Assembly: GCA_937890735.1 (NCBI GenBank)
Contig: CALACZ010000162.1
Span: 1 to 22,947, forward strand
Source: an uncultured Bacillota bacterium
GTDB taxonomy: Bacteria > Bacillota > Clostridia > Oscillospirales > Oscillospiraceae
Direction of reading: 5' to 3'
DNA length: 22,947 bases
Shown: piece by piece, positions 7,013 to 14,315 of the stretch
Layout: every line of letters starts with the position of its first letter
Position numbering within the stretch: the stretch's first letter is position 1
The notes under the pieces: generated by a model
Database searches by the model: none
The model's input: only the letters and a program-made list of their open reading frames with translations
What the model was told of the DNA's origin: nothing
Program-made: the position numbers and the translations under genes

Positions 7013-8155
7013 TCAGATCACCTCGCTGTAGCTGCCGAGATAGTGGAACTGTTCACACGCGTCGTCCAGCTCACCCAAAAGCTGCAAGAGCTGCGGCGAG
7101 TAGACGGAGACGTTCAGGTCAAAGTAGAACATGAACTCAAAATCACGATCCGGGATGGGGCGGCTTTCGAGCTTGTTGAGGTTGATGCCGAGGGCGTTGA
7201 GCCGTGCGAGCACCTGATAGAGCGAGCCCGGACGGTGCGCCAGCACCGCCATGAGGCTCGTGCGGTCCGCGCCGGGGAAAATTTCGAGCTTGCGGCTGAT
7301 GCAGATAAAGCGCGTGTAATTATTCTGCTGGTTCTGCACGCCGCCCTTGAGCGAGGCGAGCGAGTACAGCGCCATGCAGTCGCGCGAGCACAGCGCCGCC
7401 ACGTCCTTGCGCCCGGACTCTGCCACGAGCTTTGCCGCCACGGCGGTATTTTCGCAGCGGTGGATGGTCGCATTTTTGAGCGACTGCAAAAAATCGGAGC
7501 ACTGGTCGATCGCCTGCTCGTGCGAGTAAATTTCGCGGATGCCGGACAGCTCCGCGCCGGGAAGCGCCGCGAGCTGGTGGTCGATCTTCAGGCGGCAGCT
7601 GCGCACGATGGAGAATTTGTGCTGCATCATGAGGTCATACACGCGGTTGACAGAGCCTGCGGTGCTGTTTTCCAGCGGGATGACGCCGTACTGGCACAGC
7701 CCCTGCTCGATGGCGGAGAACACCGCGTCAAACGACGAGACGTAGAACACCGACGGCTGGCGGAAGAGCTTGTCGCAGGCGATCTGCGCATACGCGCCCG
7801 CCACGCCCTGACAGGCGACCATCGCCTTTTCGGGGAAGAGCGCGGGGGTATTCGCAAGCGCCTGTTCGATCTTCTGCGGCAGCGGGGACGCCGTGCCGAG
7901 CAGCCGATCCTGATAGCTACGGCTGAGTTCAAAGATCTGAATGTACAGCCGCCGCGTGTAGTCGGAAAATTCCTCCGGTGCAAGCTCCGACAGCGCGTCG
8001 AGCTTTTCGCGCTCGCGCAGCGGGTCTAAAACCGGCAGATGGTGCTCCTTTTTGTAGGCGGCGATGCCCGCCGCCGTCCGCATCCGCTCGGCGAACAGGC
8101 GGACAAGCTCCGCGTCGATGCGGTCGATCTCGTTGCGATAGTCACTCAATTCCAT
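7013..8155 (-). CDS. pheA: Bifunctional chorismate mutase / prephenate dehydratase (P-protein)
   Basis: Makes prephenate from chorismate and then phenylpyruvate, committing flux to phenylalanine. The 380 residues hold an AroQ-class chorismate mutase domain (about 1-90, starting ELSDYRNEIDRID), a prephenate dehydratase domain (about 110-290) with NSTAGS at 163-168 and the YTRF motif ending at 283, and a C-terminal ACT domain (about 299-378) with ESRP at 330-333, the Phe-binding motif of this family. Feedback inhibition by Phe is therefore expected. It also supplies the prephenate used by TyrA, which here has no mutase domain. Its start (GGAG seven bases upstream) lies inside the end of aroC, overlapping by 14 bases. 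Confidence 0.97.
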   Translation of the reverse strand: MELSDYRNEIDRIDAELVRLFAERMRTAAGIAAYKKEHHLPVLDPLREREKLDALSELAPEEFSDYTRRLYIQIFELSRSYQDRLLGTASPLPQKIEQALANTPALFPEKAMVACQGVAGAYAQIACDKLFRQPSVFYVSSFDAVFSAIEQGLCQYGVIPLENSTAGSVNRVYDLMMQHKFSIVRSCRLKIDHQLAALPGAELSGIREIYSHEQAIDQCSDFLQSLKNATIHRCENTAVAAKLVAESGRKDVAALCSRDCMALYSLASLKGGVQNQQNNYTRFICISRKLEIFPGADRTSLMAVLAHRPGSLYQVLARLNALGINLNKLESRPIPDRDFEFMFYFDLNVSVYSPQLLQLLGELDDACEQFHYLGSYSEVI

Positions 8156-9227
8156 AAAAATACTCCGTTCCGTAAAATTCCAGCATACTGTCCAAAATGG
8201 CGATCGCCGCCGCCGCCTCCACGCACGGGACGGCGCGCGGGACGATGCACGGATCGTGCCGCCCGTGGATGTTCAGCGCTTCCGGCTGCATGGCGGTCAA
8301 ATTTACGCTTTCCTGCGCTTTTGCGATGGAGGGCGTTGGCTTGAACGCCGCGCGCAGCCGCAGGGGCATCCCGTTTGTGATGCCGCCGAGAATGCCGCCG
8401 CAGTGGTTCGTCCGCGTGGCGACGCGCCCATCCTGTACACAGAAGGCGTCGTTATTTTCGCTCCCGCGCAGACGCGAGGATGCAAAGCCATCGCCAAATT
8501 CCAGACCCTTCACGGCGGGAATGCCGAAGAGGATGTGCGCAAGGCGGCTCTCCATGCCGTCGAACATCCCGTCGCCAAGACCGACGGGCAGACCCGTGAC
8601 CACGCACTCGACCGTGCCGCCGACGGAGTCGCCCTCCGCCTTTGCCGCGCGGATCGCCGCCTGCATTTTTTCGCCCGCCGCGTCGCTGATGACCGGGAAG
8701 GGCTTTTCGGACACCGGCGCGGTAAACGGCGCGTCGTCCGCAATGTCCGCGATGGACGCGATGCGCGCGAACACGCGCACGCCCATCCGCTCCAGAATTT
8801 GCAGACACACGCCGCCCGCGATGCACAGCGGCGCGGTCAGCCGCCCGGAAAAATGCCCACCGCCGGTCGGGTCCTGGAAGCCGTGGTACTTGACCTCGGC
8901 GGTGTAGTCTGCGTGACCGGGGCGCGGCAGCGCGCGCAGCGCGGCGTAATCGCCCGGGCGGGTGTTCGTGTTGCGGATGACGGCGGTGAGCGGCGCGCCG
9001 CAGGTGCGCCCGTTTACCAGCCCGCAGAGAAATTCCGGCGCGTCCGGCTCTTTGCGGGTGGTGGAAAATTCATTCTGCCCCGGCGCGCGCCGTGCGAGAA
9101 AGCGCGCAAGCTCTTGCTCGTCAACGGCAAGCCCCGCCGGAAGCCCGTCGAGCGTCATGCCGATGGCGTTTGCGTGCGACTGCCCGAAGATCGACAGCCG
9201 CAGGCTGTGTCCGTAGGTGCTGCTCAT
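8142..9227 (-). CDS. aroC: Chorismate synthase
   Basis: Removes phosphate from 5-enolpyruvylshikimate-3-phosphate to give chorismate, using reduced FMN. The 361 residues match the family. The N-terminal signature reads GQSHANAIG and not the common GESHG; His18 is kept and this variant is usual in Clostridia as I recall. RPGHADYT holds the second conserved His. Further on are PTGGGHFSGRLTA, RGSENNDAF and the C-terminal GRHDPCIVPRAVP. Its ATG overlaps the aroA stop codon by four bases, and its own end overlaps the start of pheA. Confidence 0.97.
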   Translation of the reverse strand: MSSTYGHSLRLSIFGQSHANAIGMTLDGLPAGLAVDEQELARFLARRAPGQNEFSTTRKEPDAPEFLCGLVNGRTCGAPLTAVIRNTNTRPGDYAALRALPRPGHADYTAEVKYHGFQDPTGGGHFSGRLTAPLCIAGGVCLQILERMGVRVFARIASIADIADDAPFTAPVSEKPFPVISDAAGEKMQAAIRAAKAEGDSVGGTVECVVTGLPVGLGDGMFDGMESRLAHILFGIPAVKGLEFGDGFASSRLRGSENNDAFCVQDGRVATRTNHCGGILGGITNGMPLRLRAAFKPTPSIAKAQESVNLTAMQPEALNIHGRHDPCIVPRAVPCVEAAAAIAILDSMLEFYGTEYFYGIE

Positions 9228-10483
9228 GGCGTCGCTCCTTTCATCGTTTCAAGATCGTCCCAGAAGCGGGGGTAGGATTTGGAGGTCGTTTCGCTGCCGC
9301 GCACCGTGACCGGCGCGGTACACAGCGCCGCCGCGATGGCGGCGGACATGGCGATGCGGTGGTCGCCGCAGGCGTCCGCCGTGCCGCCTGAAAGCGGCGC
9401 GCCGCCGAGAATATCCAGCCCGTCCGGCAGCTCGCGCACGCGCCCGCCGAGGGCGGTGAGCATCTGCGCGACCGAGGACAGCCGGTCGGATTCCTTCAGC
9501 CGCAGCCGTGCGGCGTTTATGATATGCGTCTCGCCGTCTGCCGCGGCGGCGATGACGCTTAAGATCGGGATAAGGTCGGGGATCTGCCCGGCGTCAATGG
9601 TGACGGCGTGCAGCGTTTGGCGGCGGACCGTCACCGCGTCCTGTGCCGTCCACTCTGCGCTTGCGCCAAATTCCTGTAAAAGCGTCAGCACGGCGCGGTC
9701 CGGCTGCGCGGAATCGCGCCGCAGACCCGACACCGTCACGCCGCGCTGGGACAGCGCGCCCGCGCACAGGAAAAACGCGGCGGAGGACCAGTCGCCCTCA
9801 ACTGGGAGCACATCCGGCAGCCGCGCCGTCTGCCCGCCGGGGATGTCCCAGCCGTCAGCCTCGCGCGTGAGCCGCCCGCCGCCCGCCTCCAGCGCCTGCT
9901 CCGTCATGCGCACATACGCCGCCGACTGGAGCGCCGTGGTCAGCCGCAAGCTGCTGCTTTCCTGCAAAAACGGCAGCGCCAGCAGCAGACCCGTGATGTA
10001 TTGGGAAGAGATATTGCCGGGCAGCGCAAACTCGCCGCCTGTGAGCCGCCCGCTGCAATAGAGCCGTGCGCCCTCGGCGCGCAGCGTCATGCCGTGCTGC
10101 GTGAGCTGCGCATCCAGCGGGGCGAGCGGGCGCTCTGCCAGCCGCCCCTCGCGCAGGAACACGGCGTTCGCGCCGAGCAGCCCGCACACGGGCAGTAAAA
10201 ACCGCAGCGTTGAGCCGCTTTCGCGGCACGGAAGCTCGCAAAGTCCCTCCGGCACACGCGCGATGGGCGCGACGCGCAGCCCGTCCGGCGTTTTCTGAAT
10301 ATCCGCGCCCAGCGCCGTCAGGCAGTGCACGGTGGCGAGAATGTCGTCCGAAAAGCCGTCCAGCTGCAGCGCCACCGGCGCAGCGCCCAGCGCCGCGCAG
10401 ATGAGCAGCCGGTGCGCCTGCGATTTGGACGCCGGGATACGCACGCTGCCGGCAAGCGCCCCCGGGGCGACGGTGCGCGTCAT
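9224..10483 (-). CDS. aroA: 3-phosphoshikimate 1-carboxyvinyltransferase (EPSP synthase)
   Basis: Joins shikimate-3-phosphate with PEP to form EPSP. It has 419 residues in the usual two-domain form. PASKSQAHR places Lys20, Ser21 and Arg25 at the substrate site. ESGSTLRF is the counterpart of the loop around Gly96 of E. coli AroA. IPDLIPILS and RLKESDRL carry the conserved acidic residues, and GDHRIAM lies near the C-terminus. The start is the ATG at 10483: GGGAGG is six bases upstream and the ATG overlaps the aroB stop as ATGA. A GTG further upstream (10507) is less likely. Confidence 0.96.
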   Translation of the reverse strand: MTRTVAPGALAGSVRIPASKSQAHRLLICAALGAAPVALQLDGFSDDILATVHCLTALGADIQKTPDGLRVAPIARVPEGLCELPCRESGSTLRFLLPVCGLLGANAVFLREGRLAERPLAPLDAQLTQHGMTLRAEGARLYCSGRLTGGEFALPGNISSQYITGLLLALPFLQESSSLRLTTALQSAAYVRMTEQALEAGGGRLTREADGWDIPGGQTARLPDVLPVEGDWSSAAFFLCAGALSQRGVTVSGLRRDSAQPDRAVLTLLQEFGASAEWTAQDAVTVRRQTLHAVTIDAGQIPDLIPILSVIAAAADGETHIINAARLRLKESDRLSSVAQMLTALGGRVRELPDGLDILGGAPLSGGTADACGDHRIAMSAAIAAALCTAPVTVRGSETTSKSYPRFWDDLETMKGATP

Positions 10484-11538
10484 TTCGCGCCTCCCGCCGC
10501 CAGCCACGCGGGCACGTCAGTAAGCTGAGCCGGCTCGATGCGGCAGTGCCCCAGCCGATCCGGCACGATGAGGTGGACGGAACTGCCTTCGATCTTTTTG
10601 TCGGCGCACAGCGCGCCGTAGAGCATATCGGCGGAAAAATCCGTCCCGGTGGGGAGACCGTACTGCCGCAGCAGCGCCAGCAGCGTCTGCGGCACGTCCG
10701 CGCCGCAGAGCCCGCGCGCGCACGCCGCGCGCGACGCCATCGCCATACCGATGGCAACGGCGCTGCCGTGCGATACCGCAAAGCGGCTGCACGCCTCCAC
10801 TGCGTGCCCGAACGTGTGCCCGAAATTGAGAAGCTGCCGTCTGCCGCGGTCAAATTCATCCTCGCTCACAACGTCGCGCTTCATGCGCACGCACGTCGTG
10901 ACGACGTGCTCCAGCTGCTCGCGCGCGGGCGTTTCGGAAAGCTCGCGCAAAAATTCCGCGCTGTCGATCATGCCGTATTTGATGACCTCGGCGCAGCCGT
11001 CGCGGAACGTCTCCTCCGGGAGCGTTGTGAGCGTATCTAAGTCGCACAGGACGATGGACGGCTGGTGGAAGCACCCGGCGAGATTTTTGCCCGCCGGCAG
11101 ATCGACCGCCGTCTTGCCGCCGACCGACGAATCGACCGCCGCGAGGAGCGTCGTGGGCACCTGCACATAGCGGATGCCGCGCAGATACGTCGCCGCCGCA
11201 AAGCCGCCGAGGTCGCCCGTCACGCCGCCGCCCAGCGCCACGAGCACATCCGTGCGCGTCAGGCGCTTTTCGGCAAGAAAATTCACAAGCTCGGCGTAGG
11301 TCGTGAGATTTTTAGAAGCCTCGCCGTGCAGAAATACAAAGGGAACGACGCGGTAGCCCGCGCCCTCCAGCTGCGTGCACAGCGCCGCGCCGTAGAGCGA
11401 AAAGACCGTATCGTCCGAGACGACCGCCGCCGTCTCGCCGCCGCACACCGCGCGCACGCGCGCGCCCGCCGACGCAAGAAGCCCGTGCCCGATCTCAACG
11501 GTATACGGTACGCGCGTTTTGACCTCGACCTGTGTCAT
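10480..11538 (-). CDS. aroB: 3-dehydroquinate synthase
   Basis: Converts DAHP to 3-dehydroquinate with NAD+ and a divalent metal. It has 352 residues. GGGVTGD (103-109) is the nucleotide-binding loop. VPTTLLAAVDSSVGGKT includes Lys142. The metal ligands are Glu184 (AEVIKYG), His241 (NFGHTFGH) and His257 (SHGSAVAIGM). The frame is open a further 60 codons upstream, but those residues are low-complexity Arg/Gly/Ala sequence antisense to no family and overlap tyrA. The ATG at 11538 has AGGAGG upstream and overlaps the tyrA stop as ATGA, so it is the start. Confidence 0.96.
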   Translation of the reverse strand: MTQVEVKTRVPYTVEIGHGLLASAGARVRAVCGGETAAVVSDDTVFSLYGAALCTQLEGAGYRVVPFVFLHGEASKNLTTYAELVNFLAEKRLTRTDVLVALGGGVTGDLGGFAAATYLRGIRYVQVPTTLLAAVDSSVGGKTAVDLPAGKNLAGCFHQPSIVLCDLDTLTTLPEETFRDGCAEVIKYGMIDSAEFLRELSETPAREQLEHVVTTCVRMKRDVVSEDEFDRGRRQLLNFGHTFGHAVEACSRFAVSHGSAVAIGMAMASRAACARGLCGADVPQTLLALLRQYGLPTGTDFSADMLYGALCADKKIEGSSVHLIVPDRLGHCRIEPAQLTDVPAWLAAGGAK

Positions 11539-12365
11539 CCGTCGATCTCCTCCTTCCGGCGTTTGCCGTCCTCCAAAAGCTGCGTCAGGCGCGCCGTGTC
11601 GCCCGCCGCGATCGCGTCGCGGTACTCTGCCAGATGCCCGATCAGCCAGTCCAGCTCCCGCATCAGGCAGTCGCCGTTTTCCAGAAACAGCTCCGCCCAC
11701 ATCGGCGCGTTCAGCCACGCGACGCGCGTTAAGTCCTTGTAGCTCCCGGCGGAAAAGCCCTTGTGCGTCTCCGCCGTGGGGCTTTTGACATACGCGTTCG
11801 ACACGACGTGCGCGAGCTGCGAGGTAAAGGCGATCATCTCGTCGTGCTTTTCCGCCGTGGTGACGGAAAAACGCCCGAAGCCCGCCGGGGCGAGCAGGTC
11901 CTTGGCGCGCTCCAGAAGCGCGATGTCGTCAAAGCGCGGCGGCACGAGCACCATCGGCGCGCGGTGATAGAGGTTCGCGCGCGCGTTTGCAAAGCCGCCC
12001 AGATGGCTGCCCGCCATGGGATGCCCGCCGATGTAGGTAAAGTGATATTCCTCCGCCAGCGGCATGAGCGCGCCGCAGACTACGCGCTTTGTGCCGCAGC
12101 AGTCGATGACGAGCGGGTGATTGCCGATATGCGGCGCGAGCGCGCGCACCGCCTCGACCGCCGCCAGCGGCGTGATGCACACGAGCACGATGTCGCACTG
12201 TGAGACCGTTTCGGCATCGAGCTTGCCGTCCACCGCGCCGTAAATTTCGGCAAAGGAGAGGATGGACGCGTCGCGGTCGTCCGCCAGTACGCGCCATCCG
12301 GCGTCGTGATACGCCTTGGCGAATGAACCGCCGATGAGCCCCAGACCGATGATGCCCGCCGTCAT
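11535..12365 (-). CDS. tyrA: Prephenate dehydrogenase
   Basis: Oxidatively decarboxylates prephenate to 4-hydroxyphenylpyruvate, the tyrosine branch. It has 276 residues: an N-terminal Rossmann domain with GLGLIGGS (7-14), DCCGTKR near residue 88, GGHPMAGS (113-120, with the conserved His115), then the helical dimerisation domain (HDEMIAFTSQLAHVVS). No chorismate mutase and no ACT domain are present, so prephenate must come from PheA and allosteric control by Tyr through ACT is absent. Its ATG overlaps the DAHP synthase stop by four bases and has only a weak ribosome binding site, which fits coupling. Confidence 0.95.
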   Translation of the reverse strand: MTAGIIGLGLIGGSFAKAYHDAGWRVLADDRDASILSFAEIYGAVDGKLDAETVSQCDIVLVCITPLAAVEAVRALAPHIGNHPLVIDCCGTKRVVCGALMPLAEEYHFTYIGGHPMAGSHLGGFANARANLYHRAPMVLVPPRFDDIALLERAKDLLAPAGFGRFSVTTAEKHDEMIAFTSQLAHVVSNAYVKSPTAETHKGFSAGSYKDLTRVAWLNAPMWAELFLENGDCLMRELDWLIGHLAEYRDAIAAGDTARLTQLLEDGKRRKEEIDG

Positions 12366-13366
12366 GCCTGCACCGCCTGCCGCACCGCGGCGACCTTCCG
12401 GCTCAGGTGCAGGAACTGCTCCGGCGTGAGCGACTGCGCGCCGTCACACAGCGCGTGGATGGGGTCGTTGTGGACCTCGATCATCAGGCCGTCCGCGCCG
12501 CACGCCGCGCCTGCAAGCGCCATGGGTTCTACCAGCCGGGCAATGCCCGTGGCGTGGCTCGGATCGACGATGACCGGCAGGTGCGACAGCTCATGCAGCA
12601 TCGGCACGGCGGAAAGATCCAGCGTGTTGCGCGTGAGCGTTTCGTAGGTGCGGATGCCGCGCTCACAGAGAATGACCTGCTCGTTGCCGCTTGCCATGAT
12701 GTATTCCGCGCTCATAAGAAGCTCCGTCATGGTGTTCGCCAGCCCGCGCTTGAGAAGGACCGGCTTATTGAGCTTGCCCAGCTCCTGAAGCAGGTCAAAA
12801 TTCTGCATATTGCGCGCGCCGACCTGGATGATGTCCACATCCTCAAAGAGGTCGAGCGTGCTCACGCTCATGATCTCCGTCACGATGGGAAGCCCGGTCT
12901 CTTTGCGCGCCAGCTTCAAAAGCTCCAGACCGTTGGCTTTGAGCCCCTGGAAGGCGTAGGGAGACGTGCGGGGTTTGAACGCGCCGCCGCGCAAAATCTT
13001 CGCGCCCGCCTTTTTGACCTCCGTCGCCACCGCCACGATCTGCTCCTCGGATTCGACCGAGCACGGACCTGCGATGAGGCAGAAGTTGCCGCCGCCGATC
13101 TTCGCATCGCCCACGGTGATGACGGTATCGTCGGGGTGGAATTTGCGGTTGCAGCACTTAAAGGGATCGGTCACGCGCTTGACCGACTCCACGATGTCCA
13201 GACTGCTGACCAGGTCAATGTCCAGACTGCGCGTGTCGCCGATCAGACCGAGGATGGTATGATACTCGCCGACGGAGACATGCACGCCGAGATTTTGCGC
13301 GCGAAACCAGTCGATGAGCTGATTTTTCCGTTCTTCCGAGGTGGTGGGTTTGAGAATGACGACCAT
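12362..13366 (-). CDS. aroF: 3-deoxy-7-phosphoheptulonate (DAHP) synthase, type I-beta
   Basis: First enzyme of the pathway: condenses PEP and erythrose-4-phosphate. It has 334 residues. An N-terminal ferredoxin-like regulatory domain (about 1-70), as in the Thermotoga enzyme where it binds Tyr/Phe, precedes the catalytic barrel. The barrel shows AGPCS (metal ligand Cys102), GGAFKPRTSPYAFQG, LKRG, CERGIRTYE and DPSHATG. I chose the ATG at 13366 because AGGAGG (13375-13380) lies eight bases upstream; upstream in-frame codons run back into the attenuator terminator. It is the first structural gene of the operon and is preceded by the attenuation region. Confidence 0.96.
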   Translation of the reverse strand: MVVILKPTTSEERKNQLIDWFRAQNLGVHVSVGEYHTILGLIGDTRSLDIDLVSSLDIVESVKRVTDPFKCCNRKFHPDDTVITVGDAKIGGGNFCLIAGPCSVESEEQIVAVATEVKKAGAKILRGGAFKPRTSPYAFQGLKANGLELLKLARKETGLPIVTEIMSVSTLDLFEDVDIIQVGARNMQNFDLLQELGKLNKPVLLKRGLANTMTELLMSAEYIMASGNEQVILCERGIRTYETLTRNTLDLSAVPMLHELSHLPVIVDPSHATGIARLVEPMALAGAACGADGLMIEVHNDPIHALCDGAQSLTPEQFLHLSRKVAAVRQAVQA

Positions 13367-13387
13367 GATAAAAGCCTCCTGACATAC

Positions 13388-13416
13388 AAAAAACGACACA
13401 GACCGTAATCTGTGCC
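13388..13416 (-). terminator. Attenuator terminator upstream of aroF
   Basis: On the - strand, GGCACAGA (13409-13416) pairs along its whole length with TCTGTGTC (13395-13402), with one G-U pair and a six-base loop. A run of six T residues follows at 13388-13393. It lies between the leader peptide and the aroF ribosome binding site, so it would stop transcription before the first enzyme gene. Confidence 0.85.
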
Positions 13417-13456
13417 GCAAAAAACGAACCGCTGATTTTTGTGCATCACAAATTAC
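13405..13456 (-). promoter_or_regulatory. Antiterminator pairing of the aromatic attenuator
   Basis: GTAATTTGTG (13447-13456 on the - strand) can pair over ten bases with CACAGATTAC (13405-13414), with one G-U pair. The second strand is the 5' arm of the terminator, so the two structures exclude each other. A competing small hairpin TTTGTG-ATG-CACAAA (13438-13452) can sequester the first strand. The first strand begins only about six bases after the leader stop codon. Confidence 0.7.
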
Positions 13457-13461
13457 CCTTA

Positions 13462-13518
13462 CTATGCGTTCATAGTAAAGTAAAAATAATAGGATGCAGC
13501 AAAAATAGACTGTTTCAT
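13462..13518 (-). CDS. Aromatic leader peptide (Tyr/Phe attenuator)
   Basis: An 18-residue open frame, MKQSIFAASYYFYFTMNA, ends in TAG. Six of its residues are aromatic; YYFYF (codons 10-14, 13477-13491) is an uninterrupted control run encoded by TAT TAT TTT TAC TTT. AGGAGA (13525-13530) lies seven bases before the ATG, and the start lies about 30 bases after the expected transcription start. There is no Trp codon, which fits an operon making Phe and Tyr only. A 10-bp hairpin (13457-13466 with 13471-13480) spans its last codons and stop. It resembles the pheA leader of enteric bacteria in design, not in sequence. Confidence 0.85.
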   Translation of the reverse strand: MKQSIFAASYYFYFTMNA

Positions 13519-13552
13519 CGGGAAATCTCCTGAATATTTGGATTCTGCGTGT

Positions 13553-13581
13553 ATTCTACCGCGGAGGGCGGAAAATGTCAA
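13553..13581 (-). promoter_or_regulatory. Sigma-A promoter of the aromatic amino acid operon
   Basis: On the - strand, a consensus TTGACA (13576-13581), a 17-base spacer and TAGAAT (13553-13558) match 11 of 12 consensus bases. Transcription should start near 13546, just upstream of the leader peptide. A strong promoter with downstream attenuation is the usual arrangement for such operons. Confidence 0.85.
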
Positions 13582-13588
13582 TAACAAA

Positions 13589-13634
13589 CTGCGCCGCAGG
13601 CGAAAAAGATTCGCGCCGCAGCCCTTGTTTTTTT
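13589..13634 (+). terminator. Possible hairpin with T-run upstream of the flavoprotein gene
   Basis: CTGCG (13589-13593) pairs with CGCAG (13617-13621) and GCGAA (13600-13604) with TTCGC (13610-13614), with an unequal internal loop. A T-rich tract follows at 13625-13634. No + strand gene precedes it, so it could stop antisense transcription into the next gene, or be incidental. No clear promoter for the flavoprotein gene is visible in the short stretch after it. Confidence 0.3.
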
Positions 13635-13680
13635 GCGCGGTTTGTGGTATTTGTAAGAAAAATTAGAAAGGAGTCTTTAT

Positions 13681-14304
13681 ATGAAGGTACTGTTGCTCAA
13701 CGGCAGCCCGCATGAGTTCGGCTGCACCTACACGGCGCTGCGCGAGGTGGCGGGGGCGCTGGAAAAGGGCGGCGTGGAGACGGAAATTTTCTGGATCGGC
13801 AACAAGCCGCAGGGCGGCTGCATCGCCTGCGGCGCGTGCGGCAAAACAGGCAAGTGCGCCTTTGACGGGGGCGTCAACGACTTCGCGCAGCGCGCGCAGA
13901 CGGCGGACGGATTCGTGTTCGGCTCGCCGGTGCATTATGCCGCCATATCCGGCAATCTCAAGGGCTTCCTCGACCGGCTGTTTTACTCCGCCCCGCAGGG
14001 CACGTTCCGGCTCAAGCCCGCGGCGGTGGTCGTGAGCGCGCGGCGCGGCGGCACAACGGCGGCGTATGAGCAGCTGCTCAAATACCCCGGCATTGCCGAA
14101 ATGCCCATCATCTCCTCGCGCTACTGGAATATGGTCCACGGCGCGACGCCCGACGACGTGCGGCAGGATGAAGAGGGCATGGCGTGTATGCGCGTGCTGG
14201 GCGCAAATATGGCGTATTTCCTGCGCTGCCGCGAGGCGGCGGAGCGGGCGGGTATCGAGATGCCCGCAGAAGAGCCGCGCGTCTGGACGAATTTTATCAG
14301 ATAA
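13681..14304 (+). CDS. NADPH-dependent FMN reductase / iron-sulfur flavoprotein-like
   Basis: A 207-residue flavodoxin-fold protein, probably a cytosolic FMN-dependent oxidoreductase. GSPH near residues 8-11 with GCT at 14-16 is the FMN phosphate loop, and GSPVHYAAISGNLKGFLDR is the conserved flavin-site segment of this family. A compact cysteine cluster C47-x2-C50-x2-C53-x5-C59 has the spacing of the [4Fe-4S] motif of archaeal/clostridial iron-sulfur flavoproteins, so a cluster is possible. The physiological electron partner is unknown. GAAAGGAG (13666-13673) lies seven bases before the ATG. It is divergent from the aromatic operon and 11 bases upstream of the phosphodiesterase gene, likely cotranscribed. 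Confidence 0.85.
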   Translation: MKVLLLNGSPHEFGCTYTALREVAGALEKGGVETEIFWIGNKPQGGCIACGACGKTGKCAFDGGVNDFAQRAQTADGFVFGSPVHYAAISGNLKGFLDRLFYSAPQGTFRLKPAAVVVSARRGGTTAAYEQLLKYPGIAEMPIISSRYWNMVHGATPDDVRQDEEGMACMRVLGANMAYFLRCREAAERAGIEMPAEEPRVWTNFIR

Positions 14305-14315
14305 GGAAGAAGCCT

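Noticed and set aside
5855..8029. 724-codon open frame on the + strand opposite pheA and aroE-aroK
   Set aside because: It is an antisense shadow of two intact enzyme genes in GC-rich DNA, with Arg/Ala/Val/His-rich composition and no recognisable domain.
11539..11718. N-terminal extension of aroB to 412 residues
   Set aside because: The extra 60 residues lie within tyrA, are Arg/Gly/Ala-rich and lack homology. The ATG at 11538 has AGGAGG and the ATGA overlap seen at the other junctions.
13388..13546. T-box riboswitch in the aroF leader
   Set aside because: The leader is only about 180 bases. I see no T-box core sequence and no specifier-loop layout. The leader peptide with antiterminator explains the region better.
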